In this document: positions 46,034-53,613 of the stretch, one piece after another
Position numbering within the stretch: position 1 is the first letter of the stretch
Layout of the letters: each line of letters opens with the position of its first letter
NCBI GenBank assembly: GCA_004295085.1
Contig: SHNF01000011.1
Span: 154,311-218,310 of the forward strand
Source: Planctomycetota bacterium
GTDB taxonomy: Bacteria; Planctomycetota; UBA1135
Reading direction: 5' to 3'
Length of the DNA: 64,000 bases
The notes under the pieces: generated by a model
Seen by the model: the letters and a program-made list of their open reading frames with translations, nothing else
Told to the model about the DNA's origin: nothing
Database searches by the model: none
Position numbers and translations under genes: made by a program

Positions 46034-47611
46034 TCAGGCGCCGATGCCGCGCAGGCGGTTGTACAAGGTGCGCCGGGACACCCCCAGGCGGCGCGCCGCC
46101 TCCGCCTTGTTGCCGCCGGCTTCCTCCAGCACCCGCAGCAGGTGGCGGTCGGAGATCTCGCGCAGCGTCGGCTCCTCCACGCCTGCGCCAGAGTCGTCCA
46201 ACAGCCGCTCCCATTCGGCCGCGGGCAGGCGGCCGCCGTACGCGACCCAGCGCGTGGCGAAGTTGGCCAGCTCGCGCACGTTCCCGGGCCAGGCGTACGC
46301 CATGAGACGTTCGCGTTCGGTCGCGCCGGGCGGTGCCACCGTGCTGCCGGTGCGCGCGGCCTCCGCCGCCAGGAAGTGCTCGAGCAAGAGCGGGATGTCG
46401 CTGCGGCGTTCGCGCAGCGGCGGCAGCACGATCTCGAGCACGCGCACGCGGTAGTAGAGGTCTTCGCGGAACGTGCCCGCGCTCACGCACTCGGCCAGGT
46501 CACGACGCGTGGCCGCGATCACGCGCGCGCGGCTGTGCTGCTGCGGTCCGCCGCCGACGGGGCGGAAGCTGCCGTCCTCCAGGACGCGCAGGAGCTTGGG
46601 CTGCAGCGGCGCCGCCAGCGCGTCCAGGCCGTCCAGGTACAGGCTGCCGGCGCCGGCGCTGGCGAACAGGCCGTCGCGGTCCTGCTCGGCGCCGGTGAAG
46701 GCGCCGCGGCGCACGCCGAACAGCTCCGCCTCCAGCAAGTCGGCGCTCAATCCGGCCGCCGGCACCGCCACGAACGGCTGGCCGCGGCGCGGAGAGGCGC
46801 GGTGCAGCGCGCGCGCCGCGAGGTCCTTGCCGGTGCCGGATTCGCCGCGCAGCAGGACCGGAAAGTCGCCCGCGGCGGCCAGCGCCAGGGCGTCGAGGGC
46901 GCGGCGCAGCGGCGGGCTCGTGCCCAGGATTTCCGGGAAGGGGTCGTCACGACCGGAACCGGGCACATGGCTGGCCAGGCTCTCCAGGCGCGCGACTTCG
47001 ACGGTGGCGGCGCGCAGGCGCTCGTCCAGGGCGTGGTTGGCATGGCGCAGGGCGGCCGCGGTCTCGGCCAGCTGGCGTTCCAGCTCGCTGTGGCGCAGCA
47101 GCATGGCCACCGGGCCGGCGAAGGCCGCCAGCATGTGCAGCGACAGCGCGTTGAAGATGCCGGACGCGAAACGGTTGTCGAGGTAGAAGACGCCGCGGTC
47201 GTCCTGCAGGCGGAAGGGCACGCACAGCACCGCCCGCAGCCGCATCTCCGCCACCGAGCGCGCCTGCGCCAGGGCCTGGTCCTCGCGGGCTTCGTCCACG
47301 ATGAGCGGCCGGTTCTCGGACAAGGCTCGCTCCACCACGGTGCGTGAGATCTTGCTGAGCGGCTCCTCCAGTTCGCCGCCGCCGCGGCGGCGCGCCGCCG
47401 CGGCCTCCAGGCCGCCGCCATGCCGCTGGATCAGGATCCAGCCGCGCTCGGCGTCGGTGAGGTCAATGGCGGCGTCCAGAGCCGCCTCCAGCGTGTCCTC
47501 GGCGTGGTCTTCCGAGGCCACGCGCTGCACCAGGGCAAGCACTCGGGACAACGCCTCCGAGGACAGCGGCGCGTCCTCGCCGCCCCGGCCGCGCGGGCGG
47601 AACAGGGCCAT
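46034..47611 (-). CDS. GAF-domain sigma-54-dependent transcription activator (NtrC family)
   Basis: A 525-residue regulator with three parts: a GAF sensor domain (about 20-175), a coiled linker (175-210), and an AAA+ domain followed by a Fis-type helix-turn-helix (about 487-522: NKAEAARRLGVSRRTLYNRL). The AAA+ domain keeps Walker A (GESGTGKD, 256-263), the sigma-54-contacting GAFTGA loop (303-308), Arg fingers (FREDLYYR, 381-388) and WPGNVREL. The Walker B motif reads LYLDGLD (324-330): the glutamate normally after Asp327 is Gly328. That residue is needed for ATP hydrolysis in studied relatives. Starts 9 bases after the sigma factor gene. Confidence 0.9.
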   Translation of the reverse strand: MALFRPRGRGGEDAPLSSEALSRVLALVQRVASEDHAEDTLEAALDAAIDLTDAERGWILIQRHGGGLEAAAARRRGGGELEEPLSKISRTVVERALSENRPLIVDEAREDQALAQARSVAEMRLRAVLCVPFRLQDDRGVFYLDNRFASGIFNALSLHMLAAFAGPVAMLLRHSELERQLAETAAALRHANHALDERLRAATVEVARLESLASHVPGSGRDDPFPEILGTSPPLRRALDALALAAAGDFPVLLRGESGTGKDLAARALHRASPRRGQPFVAVPAAGLSADLLEAELFGVRRGAFTGAEQDRDGLFASAGAGSLYLDGLDALAAPLQPKLLRVLEDGSFRPVGGGPQQHSRARVIAATRRDLAECVSAGTFREDLYYRVRVLEIVLPPLRERRSDIPLLLEHFLAAEAARTGSTVAPPGATERERLMAYAWPGNVRELANFATRWVAYGGRLPAAEWERLLDDSGAGVEEPTLREISDRHLLRVLEEAGGNKAEAARRLGVSRRTLYNRLRGIGA

Positions 47612-47620
47612 GGGAGGAGA

Positions 47621-48403
47621 CTAGCTCCGGGCCCCGCGATCGTCGAAGCGGTCATTCAGGCGGTCCATGAGCCGGCCCAGGATCTTGCTGACCCGCGACT
47701 GGCTGATGCCGAGGTCGTCACCGATCTCCTTGAGCGTGCGCTCCTCGAAGTAACGCTTGAACAGGATCTCCCGGCTCTCCGCGTCGAGCGTGCTCGCGAT
47801 ACGCTCCAGCAGCTCGCGCCGGTGGGCGTCGTCCAGGGGGCCTTCCTCGCGCGGATCCTCCAGGAAATCCAGGCCGGCCTCGTCGTCGGCGCCGTTCTTG
47901 CCGGGCTTGGCGGCGGCCAGGAGCGGCGTGTCGCGGCCGTTGCCGAACAGCGCCAGGTAGTCGCCCATGCTCAGGCCGAGCTCGGCGGCGATCTCGGCGT
48001 CGCCGGGGTCGTGGCCCAGGCGGTGGCGCAGCGCCTCCAGCACGTCCCGCTTCTGGTTGAGGCGGTTGCGCAGCGGGCGCGGCAGCCAGTCGTGGCGGCG
48101 CAGCTCGTCCAGGATGGCGCCGCGCACGCGGTGCTCGCAGAAGGCCTCGAAGGGCACACCGCGCGCCGGGTCGTAGTGCTGGATCGCCTGGATCAGGCCC
48201 ACGTCGCCGGCACCTTCCAGGTCGCCCGGCTCCACCGAGCGCGGCAGGCGCGCGCGCACGCGCCGCACCACCGAGCTGGCGTAGGGGCGGTAGTACTCGA
48301 TGAGCGCGTCCCGCGCCTCGATGCGATTGCCGCGGCGATATTCAGCCCACAAGCGCTCCAGGGTCTTGTTGCGGAGCCTGCCTCGTTTGTCTCGGCTGAC
48401 CAT
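47621..48403 (-). CDS. FliA/WhiG-type RNA polymerase sigma factor
   Basis: A 260-residue sigma-70-family protein of group 3. Region 2 is seen as LIEYYRPYASSVVRRV, then DLEGAGDVGLIQAIQHYDPARGVPFEAFCEHRVRGAILDELR (core motifs GLIQAIQHYD and RVRGAILDELR). Region 3 follows (RDVLEALRHRLGHDPGDAEIAAELG) and region 4 ends with TLKEIGDDLGISQSRVSKIL. Such factors direct motility or development genes; the target set here is unknown. Probably co-transcribed with the activator that follows. No flagellar genes or anti-sigma factor in the window. Confidence 0.92.
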   Translation of the reverse strand: MVSRDKRGRLRNKTLERLWAEYRRGNRIEARDALIEYYRPYASSVVRRVRARLPRSVEPGDLEGAGDVGLIQAIQHYDPARGVPFEAFCEHRVRGAILDELRRHDWLPRPLRNRLNQKRDVLEALRHRLGHDPGDAEIAAELGLSMGDYLALFGNGRDTPLLAAAKPGKNGADDEAGLDFLEDPREEGPLDDAHRRELLERIASTLDAESREILFKRYFEERTLKEIGDDLGISQSRVSKILGRLMDRLNDRFDDRGARS

Positions 48404-48548
48404 GCGGAAGGAAAGGATTGCGGGAAGCCGCGGGCATGACGTGGGGGGTCACCCGGCGCGCGCACCGTGCGATGAAGATGATTCCGCGAGCGAAGCTTCT
48501 TCAAGCAGCAGCGCTGGTGCACAGGATAACGAAATGACCCCGGTCAAG

Positions 48549-48947
48549 TCACGCGCGCCGGATTTTTTTCCCGCCGGCGACGCGCTGCAGCACGCGCGCT
48601 TCCGCGGCGCGCATGCTGCGGCGCGCAGCGGCGTCGTCATCGCGGAAGCCGAGCAGGTGCAGCGCGCCGTGGGCCACGTACAGCATGGCTTCCTGCAGCG
48701 CGGAGCGGCCGCGGCGGCGCGCCTGCTCCCGGGCCATGTCCCGATTCACCAGGATCTCGCCGAACAGATCCGGCTCACCGTAGGGGAAGGCCATCACGTC
48801 GGTGGCGCGGGAGTCGCGCAGGTGGCGCGCGTGCAGCACGGTGTGCTCGCGCCCCGCGATCAGGCTCACCTCAACGACCGCGCCGGGGGGGCCGTCGAAG
48901 AGGGCCCAGGCGGCGGCGACGACCGCCCGGGCGGTGCGCGCGTTCAT
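48549..48947 (-). CDS. ybeY: Endoribonuclease YbeY (variant metal site)
   Basis: A 132-residue single-strand RNase needed for rRNA maturation and ribosome quality control. The family core appears as ATDVMAFPYGEP, GEILVN and a zinc motif HGALHLLGFRD. In the standard motif HGxLHLxGYDH three His bind the metal; here H93 and H97 are present but the third position is Asp103. Asp is used as third ligand in some other zinc hydrolases, so activity is possible. The neighbour phoH is the usual partner in many genomes and supports the assignment. Confidence 0.88.
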   Translation of the reverse strand: MNARTARAVVAAAWALFDGPPGAVVEVSLIAGREHTVLHARHLRDSRATDVMAFPYGEPDLFGEILVNRDMAREQARRRGRSALQEAMLYVAHGALHLLGFRDDDAAARRSMRAAEARVLQRVAGGKKIRRA

Positions 48948-48994
48948 GCCACGCAGGGGCGCCGGCGCGGCCCAGCGGACGCGCGGCGCCCGGT

Positions 48995-49927
48995 TCAGCT
49001 CTCGTCTCCGTAGGCGCGCACGATGCGGCGCACCAGCGGGCTGCGCTGGATGTCGGCGGCCGAGAACTCGATCATGGCGACGCCTTCCACGCCCTGCAGG
49101 CGGCGCAGGGCGTCTTCCAGGCCGCTGCGGCCGTCCGGCAGGTCGGTCTGCGTGCGGTCTCCGGTCACCACGGCGCGGCTGGCTTCGCCCAGGCGGGTCA
49201 GGAACATCTTGAACTGGGTCACCGTGGCGTTCTGCGCCTCGTCCAGGATGATGAAGGAATGGTTCAGCGTGCGCCCGCGCATGAACGCGAGCGGCGCGAT
49301 CTCCACCACCTCCATGTCGCGCAGGCGGCGCGCGCTGGCGGGACCGAGGATGTCGTGCAAGGCGTCGTACAGCGGGCGCAGGTACGGGTTCACCTTGGCC
49401 TCGAAGTCGCCGGGCAGGAAGCCCAGGTGCTCCCCGGCCTCCACGGCCGGCCGCGTCAGCACCAGGCGCTGCACGCGGCCCTCGCGCAGCTGGCGCACGG
49501 CCGCGGCCACAGCCAGGTACGTCTTGCCGGTTCCGGCGGGGCCGCTGGCGATGGTCAGATCGGAGCTGACCAGCGCGTCCAGGTAGAGCTGCTGCGCCTC
49601 GGTACGCGCCGTGGGCAGATCCCGCTGCCACTGCCGCACCTCCGCGGGCGCGCGCAGCGCCGCGGGCTCGGCCTCCTCCCCGCCGAGGAGCTGCTGCTCC
49701 ACCTCGTCCGGCGAGGGCTCGGGGCCGCTGCGGATGCGCCCGAGCACGCGCCCGACGCGCTGCGCCAGGAGCTCGACGCTCTCCTCCGGGCCGGAGATGC
49801 GCAGCGTTCCCTCGCGCGCGCTCAGGCGCACCCCGTAGCGCTGCGACACCCGCTTGACGTGCCGATCGTAAGGGCCGAAGAGCTGGCGCTGCTCCTCGAG
49901 GGACAGCAACGGGATCCGTCTATCCAC
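48995..49927 (-). CDS. PhoH-family ATPase
   Basis: A 310-residue protein with an N-terminal KH-like domain (about 20-65) and the PhoH P-loop domain: Walker A GPAGTGKT at 129-136, LTRPAVEAGEHLGFLPGD (a PhoH signature), Walker B FIILDEAQN, and VVTGDRTQTDLP. PhoH proteins are ATP-dependent RNA-associated factors; the phosphate-starvation name comes from E. coli. Lies 47 bases before ybeY, a conserved pairing, and 50 bases after cdsA. Confidence 0.95.
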   Translation of the reverse strand: MDRRIPLLSLEEQRQLFGPYDRHVKRVSQRYGVRLSAREGTLRISGPEESVELLAQRVGRVLGRIRSGPEPSPDEVEQQLLGGEEAEPAALRAPAEVRQWQRDLPTARTEAQQLYLDALVSSDLTIASGPAGTGKTYLAVAAAVRQLREGRVQRLVLTRPAVEAGEHLGFLPGDFEAKVNPYLRPLYDALHDILGPASARRLRDMEVVEIAPLAFMRGRTLNHSFIILDEAQNATVTQFKMFLTRLGEASRAVVTGDRTQTDLPDGRSGLEDALRRLQGVEGVAMIEFSAADIQRSPLVRRIVRAYGDES

Positions 49928-49977
49928 GAACGACGCTGATGGGCTGGGCGGTGTGTGGTTTCAACTCGGGTGCCCCA

Positions 49978-50850
49978 TTACACATCCTGGCGCAAGCCCA
50001 AGTAAAGGCGCAGCACCGGGGCCGCGATCAGGAAGGAGTCCACGAGATCGAACAGCCCGCCCATCACCGGGATGAGGGGCGCCGAATCCTTCACCTTGCA
50101 GGCGCGCTTGAGCAGGCTCTCGCCCAGGTCGCCGAACTGGGCGGCAACGTTGGTCAGCACGGCGGCGGGCAGCCACAGGGCCAGCTCCGGAGGCGTGGTG
50201 AAGGCCGTCACCGCCACCAGCCAGCCGGCGGCCACCGAGCCCGCCACCGAGGCCACGGCACCCTCCCAGCTCTTGTTGGGACTCACCTCCACCACCAGCT
50301 TGTGGCGCCCGAAGGCCCGCCCGACGAAGAAGGCGGCGCTGTCGCCGGTCTTGGCCACGGCCACCAGGAAGATCAGCCAGGCCCAGCCGTCCGGCTGCAG
50401 GTAGCGGATCTCGACGGCGTAGCCCAGGAGGAAGGGCACGACCAGCAAGCCCAGCAGCGTCGCGCCGATGCGCTGCGCGGCGCCCTCGGTGCGCCGCAGC
50501 AGCACGCCGGAGACCAGCAGGAACACGGTGGCCGCGGCCAGGTGCGCTCCGGCGTCGAAGTAGGCCCGCGGATCCGGCGCAGCCGAGTCCTGCTTCCAGG
50601 TCCACTCCAGCGCCGGCGCGAGCCGGGTCAGGAGGTAATACGCGCCGGCGAGCAGTCCCAGGCCCAGCGCCGGAGCGATCCCGGAGTCGCGCAGCATCTT
50701 GTAGAACTCGGCCTGCGCCCCCAGGGCCAGCAGGCTCAGCACCGCTCCGCTGGTCAGGTACGGCAGCACGGAACGGTCCAGCCAGAACAAAGCGCACACG
50801 CTCGCCACCAGGAGCGAGCCGTAGGTGAGCCGCGTGGCGATGACGCCCAT
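49978..50850 (-). CDS. cdsA: Phosphatidate cytidylyltransferase
   Basis: A 290-residue membrane enzyme with about eight helices that makes CDP-diacylglycerol from phosphatidate and CTP, the branch point of phospholipid synthesis. Signature regions are VAKTGDSAAFFVGRAFGRHK, SPNKSWEGA and QFGDLGESLLKRACKVKDS. The last part of the signature, usually PGHGGxxDRxDS, reads PVMGGLFDLVDS, so the His and the Arg are replaced; the acidic residues remain. Six bases after uppS, a classical order (uppS-cdsA). Confidence 0.93.
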   Translation of the reverse strand: MGVIATRLTYGSLLVASVCALFWLDRSVLPYLTSGAVLSLLALGAQAEFYKMLRDSGIAPALGLGLLAGAYYLLTRLAPALEWTWKQDSAAPDPRAYFDAGAHLAAATVFLLVSGVLLRRTEGAAQRIGATLLGLLVVPFLLGYAVEIRYLQPDGWAWLIFLVAVAKTGDSAAFFVGRAFGRHKLVVEVSPNKSWEGAVASVAGSVAAGWLVAVTAFTTPPELALWLPAAVLTNVAAQFGDLGESLLKRACKVKDSAPLIPVMGGLFDLVDSFLIAAPVLRLYLGLRQDV

Positions 50851-50856
50851 GCGCCG

Positions 50857-51603
50857 CTAGCGGACCGCCGGATCGCTCTCCGGCACGCGGCCGAAGCGGC
50901 GCACGCGCCGGTGATAGTCCTGGAGCGCCTCCAGCAGGTGACCGCGGCGGAAATCCGGCCACAGCACCGGCGTGAAGTGCATCTCGGCGTAGCTCGACTG
51001 CCAGAGCAGGAAGTTGGAGAGCCGCACCTCGCCGCCGGTGCGGATGATCAGGTCGGGATCCGGCATGCCGGGATCATAGAGACGGGCCGCGATCATCCCG
51101 GGAGTCAGCTCGCCGGGGCTCAGCCGTCCCGCCGCCACGTCCTCGGCGATCCGCACCACGGCGTCGCAGATCTCCTGGCGGCCGCCATAGGACAGCCCCA
51201 GCCGCAGGGTGCAGCGCTCCCCGCCGGCGGTGGCCTGCTCGCTCTCCGCCAGCAGTTCGCGCACGTCCGCCGGGAGGTCCGCCAGGCGTCCGAGGGCGCG
51301 CAGGCGCACACCGTGCTCCAGCAGCGTGCGCCGCTCCTCCCGGAGATAGCGGCGCAGGAGCTTCATCAGGACGCCGATCTCGGCGGCCGGTCGCTGCCAG
51401 TTCTCCGCCGAGAACGCGTAGAGCGTCAGGTGGCGGATGCCCCACTCGGCCGCGGCCTCGGTGACGTCACGCACGGCCGCGGCGCCTTCCTCATGGCCGC
51501 GCGCGCGCAGCAGGCCGCTGCGCCCGGCCCAGCGCCCGTTGCCGTCCATGATGACGGCCACGTGCGCGGGCACCGGGAAGTCGGGCGTCAGGCGCTGGGC
51601 CAC
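50857..51603 (-). CDS. uppS: Isoprenyl (undecaprenyl) diphosphate synthase
   Basis: A 248-residue cis-prenyltransferase making the C55 lipid carrier for peptidoglycan and O-antigen. The catalytic Asp20 lies in MDGNGRWA, followed by RARGHEEGA, YAFSAENWQRP and PDPDLIIRTGGEVRLSNFLLWQSSYAEM (core RTGGEVRLSNF). Length fits the family. Its start lies 16 bases inside the end of purA, a longer overlap than elsewhere in this operon. Confidence 0.96.
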   Translation of the reverse strand: MAQRLTPDFPVPAHVAVIMDGNGRWAGRSGLLRARGHEEGAAAVRDVTEAAAEWGIRHLTLYAFSAENWQRPAAEIGVLMKLLRRYLREERRTLLEHGVRLRALGRLADLPADVRELLAESEQATAGGERCTLRLGLSYGGRQEICDAVVRIAEDVAAGRLSPGELTPGMIAARLYDPGMPDPDLIIRTGGEVRLSNFLLWQSSYAEMHFTPVLWPDFRRGHLLEALQDYHRRVRRFGRVPESDPAVR

Positions 51604-52895
51604 AGGTCCGTCCGTGCGTGCTCACCGCCCAGGATCTGCTCGCGATCGGGTCCGACCGAGACGCGCTCGATGGGCACGCCGAGCTGGCGCTCCAGGAAGC
51701 GCACGTACTCCTGCGCCGGTTGCGGCAGCTCCTGGAAGCGGCGCGCGCCGCCGACGTCCTGGTCCCAGCCGGAGAGATCCTCGTACACCGGCTCCAGGTC
51801 CGGGAGCACGCCGACCTCGGCCGGGAAGGTGCGCACCAGGCGGTTGCCCAGGCGGTAGGCCACCGCCACGCGGATCGGCTGGAAGCCGCGCAGGACATCC
51901 AGGTTGGTCAGGATGACGCCGTCCAGCCCGTTCAGCTCCACGGCGTAGCGCGCCGCCACGGCGTCGAACCAGCCACAGCGCCGCGGCCGGCCGGTGGTGG
52001 CGCCGTACTCGCGGCCGGCCTCGCGGATGCGCTGGCCCAGCTCGTCGTGCAGCTCGGTCGGCATCGGCCCTTCGCCGACCCGGGTGCTGTAGGCCTTGGC
52101 CACGGCGTACGTGCGGCCAATGCGGTTGGGTGGAAAGCCGGTGCCGCCGGCGATCCCCCATACTCCCGTCCACGAGGAAGTGACGAACGGATACGTGCCG
52201 GCGTCCAGGTCCAGGAGCGAGCCCTGGGCGCCTTCGAAGAGGATGCGCTTGCCGGCCCGGTCGGCCTGGCGCAACAGCTCCCCGCCGTCCACGATCAGCG
52301 GCCGGAAGCGGTCAGCCAGGGCCCTGGATTCCTCGAACAAGCGCACGTGCGGCTCGGGGGCGTCCCCGTACACCTTGGCGATGAGGGCGTTCTTCTCGGC
52401 CAGGGCTGCACGCAGGCGGTGCTCGAAGTACTCCGGGTGCAGGATGTCGGCCAGGCGGATGCCGGTGCGCGCCACCTTGTCGGCGTAGGCAGGCCCGATG
52501 CCGCGGCCGGTGGTGCCGATGCGGCCCTCGCCGCGCCAGGTCTCCGCCAGCCGGTCCACGTGCCGGTGGTACGGAAAGATCACGTGGCAGCGGCCGTCCA
52601 GGCGCAAGCGCTCCTGCACCGGGAGGCCGCGCGCCTGCAGCCCCTCCATCTCCTGCGCCAGGTGCTCCAGGCTCACCACCACCCCGCGGCCCACCAGGTT
52701 GAGGGCATGGTCATGGAAGATGCCCGAGGGGATGAGGTGGAGAACGTGCTTCTCGCCGTGCAGCACCACCGTGTGGCCGGCGTTGTTGCCGCCGGCGTAG
52801 CGCACCACCAGGTCGGCTTCCGCGGCCAGGCTGTCAATGACCTTGCCCTTGCCCTCGTCTCCCCACTGGAGGCCGATCACCGCGGTGGATGCCAT
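51588..52895 (-). CDS. purA: Adenylosuccinate synthetase
   Basis: A 435-residue enzyme joining IMP and aspartate with GTP in AMP synthesis. The N-terminal loop QWGDEGKGK (10-18, catalytic Asp13) and H41 in NNAGHTVV match the family, as do GIGPAYADK, EGAQGSLLDLDAGTYPFVTSS (core GAQGSLLDLD) and VGEGPMPTEL. Complete length. First gene of the run purA-uppS-cdsA-phoH-ybeY; the gap of 115 bases to the divergent unknown gene should hold its promoter. Confidence 0.97.
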   Translation of the reverse strand: MASTAVIGLQWGDEGKGKVIDSLAAEADLVVRYAGGNNAGHTVVLHGEKHVLHLIPSGIFHDHALNLVGRGVVVSLEHLAQEMEGLQARGLPVQERLRLDGRCHVIFPYHRHVDRLAETWRGEGRIGTTGRGIGPAYADKVARTGIRLADILHPEYFEHRLRAALAEKNALIAKVYGDAPEPHVRLFEESRALADRFRPLIVDGGELLRQADRAGKRILFEGAQGSLLDLDAGTYPFVTSSWTGVWGIAGGTGFPPNRIGRTYAVAKAYSTRVGEGPMPTELHDELGQRIREAGREYGATTGRPRRCGWFDAVAARYAVELNGLDGVILTNLDVLRGFQPIRVAVAYRLGNRLVRTFPAEVGVLPDLEPVYEDLSGWDQDVGGARRFQELPQPAQEYVRFLERQLGVPIERVSVGPDREQILGGEHARTDLWPSA

Positions 52896-53010
52896 GTCGG
52901 CGGACGAACTGCCGTTGCGCTGGGTGGACGGTGCCGGACCTGGATTCTTGCTCCTTGGCCCGTTCCGAACGCAGGGGACGGCGACTCAAGGAAGCGGCTA
53001 TGGTAACGGC

Positions 53011-53613
53011 ATGCCGCATCCCGCCGATCCGCACCCGGAGCTGCTGGACGCCATGGAAAGGGAACTGGCGCGCCGCCGCCAGCGCCTGGCGCGGCGCGGG
53101 ATGGCCCCGGCGCGTGCCGACGCGGCCGAATGCCGCGGTGCCTTGTGGCTGGAGCTGGCCGACGGCGCGCGTGCGCCGGCGGCGGCGGCGCGGCGGGTGG
53201 CGTACCGGGAATGGGAGGCGGTGCGCGCCGCGGCCGGCCTGGAGGCGGAGCCGGCCGCCCCGGCCGAGGCTCCACCCGGGGCGCTCCTGCCGCCGTCCCT
53301 GCAAGCCTGGGCCGAGGAACTGCTGGACTGCGGGCCGCTGCCCGGAAGGCTCGGACGCAGCGCACGGCACCTGTGCCTGACGCGCGCGCAGCTGCGCATG
53401 CGCGCCACCGCGGTGTGGCGCGCCCTCAGCGGCGATCCCGGGTTCCACGACCTGCGCTGCCGGGTGGCGCGCGTGTGCGCGCGCGGCGCCAGCGAGGGCC
53501 GCACGCGCGCCGTCTGCGCGGAGGCGCGGCGCCTGCGCAGCCTGCTGGCCGTGCTCGAGGTTCCAGAGGACCTGCAGCGCGCCGTCGCGACGCTCAGAAC
53601 TCTGGCGCCTTGA
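53011..53613 (+). CDS. Hypothetical protein, Ala/Arg-rich
   Basis: A 200-residue protein of unknown function, rich in Ala, Arg, Glu and Leu and predicted mostly helical, without signal peptide or membrane segment. Blocks such as ELLDAMERELARRRQRLARR and CAEARRLRSLLAVLEVPEDLQ look like amphipathic helices. The ATG at 53011 is preferred over an upstream frame from 52837 that would overlap purA. Its end overlaps the convergent GspK-like gene by 20 bases. Because GC-rich DNA gives many spurious frames, reality is likely but not certain. Confidence 0.5.
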   Translation: MPHPADPHPELLDAMERELARRRQRLARRGMAPARADAAECRGALWLELADGARAPAAAARRVAYREWEAVRAAAGLEAEPAAPAEAPPGALLPPSLQAWAEELLDCGPLPGRLGRSARHLCLTRAQLRMRATAVWRALSGDPGFHDLRCRVARVCARGASEGRTRAVCAEARRLRSLLAVLEVPEDLQRAVATLRTLAP

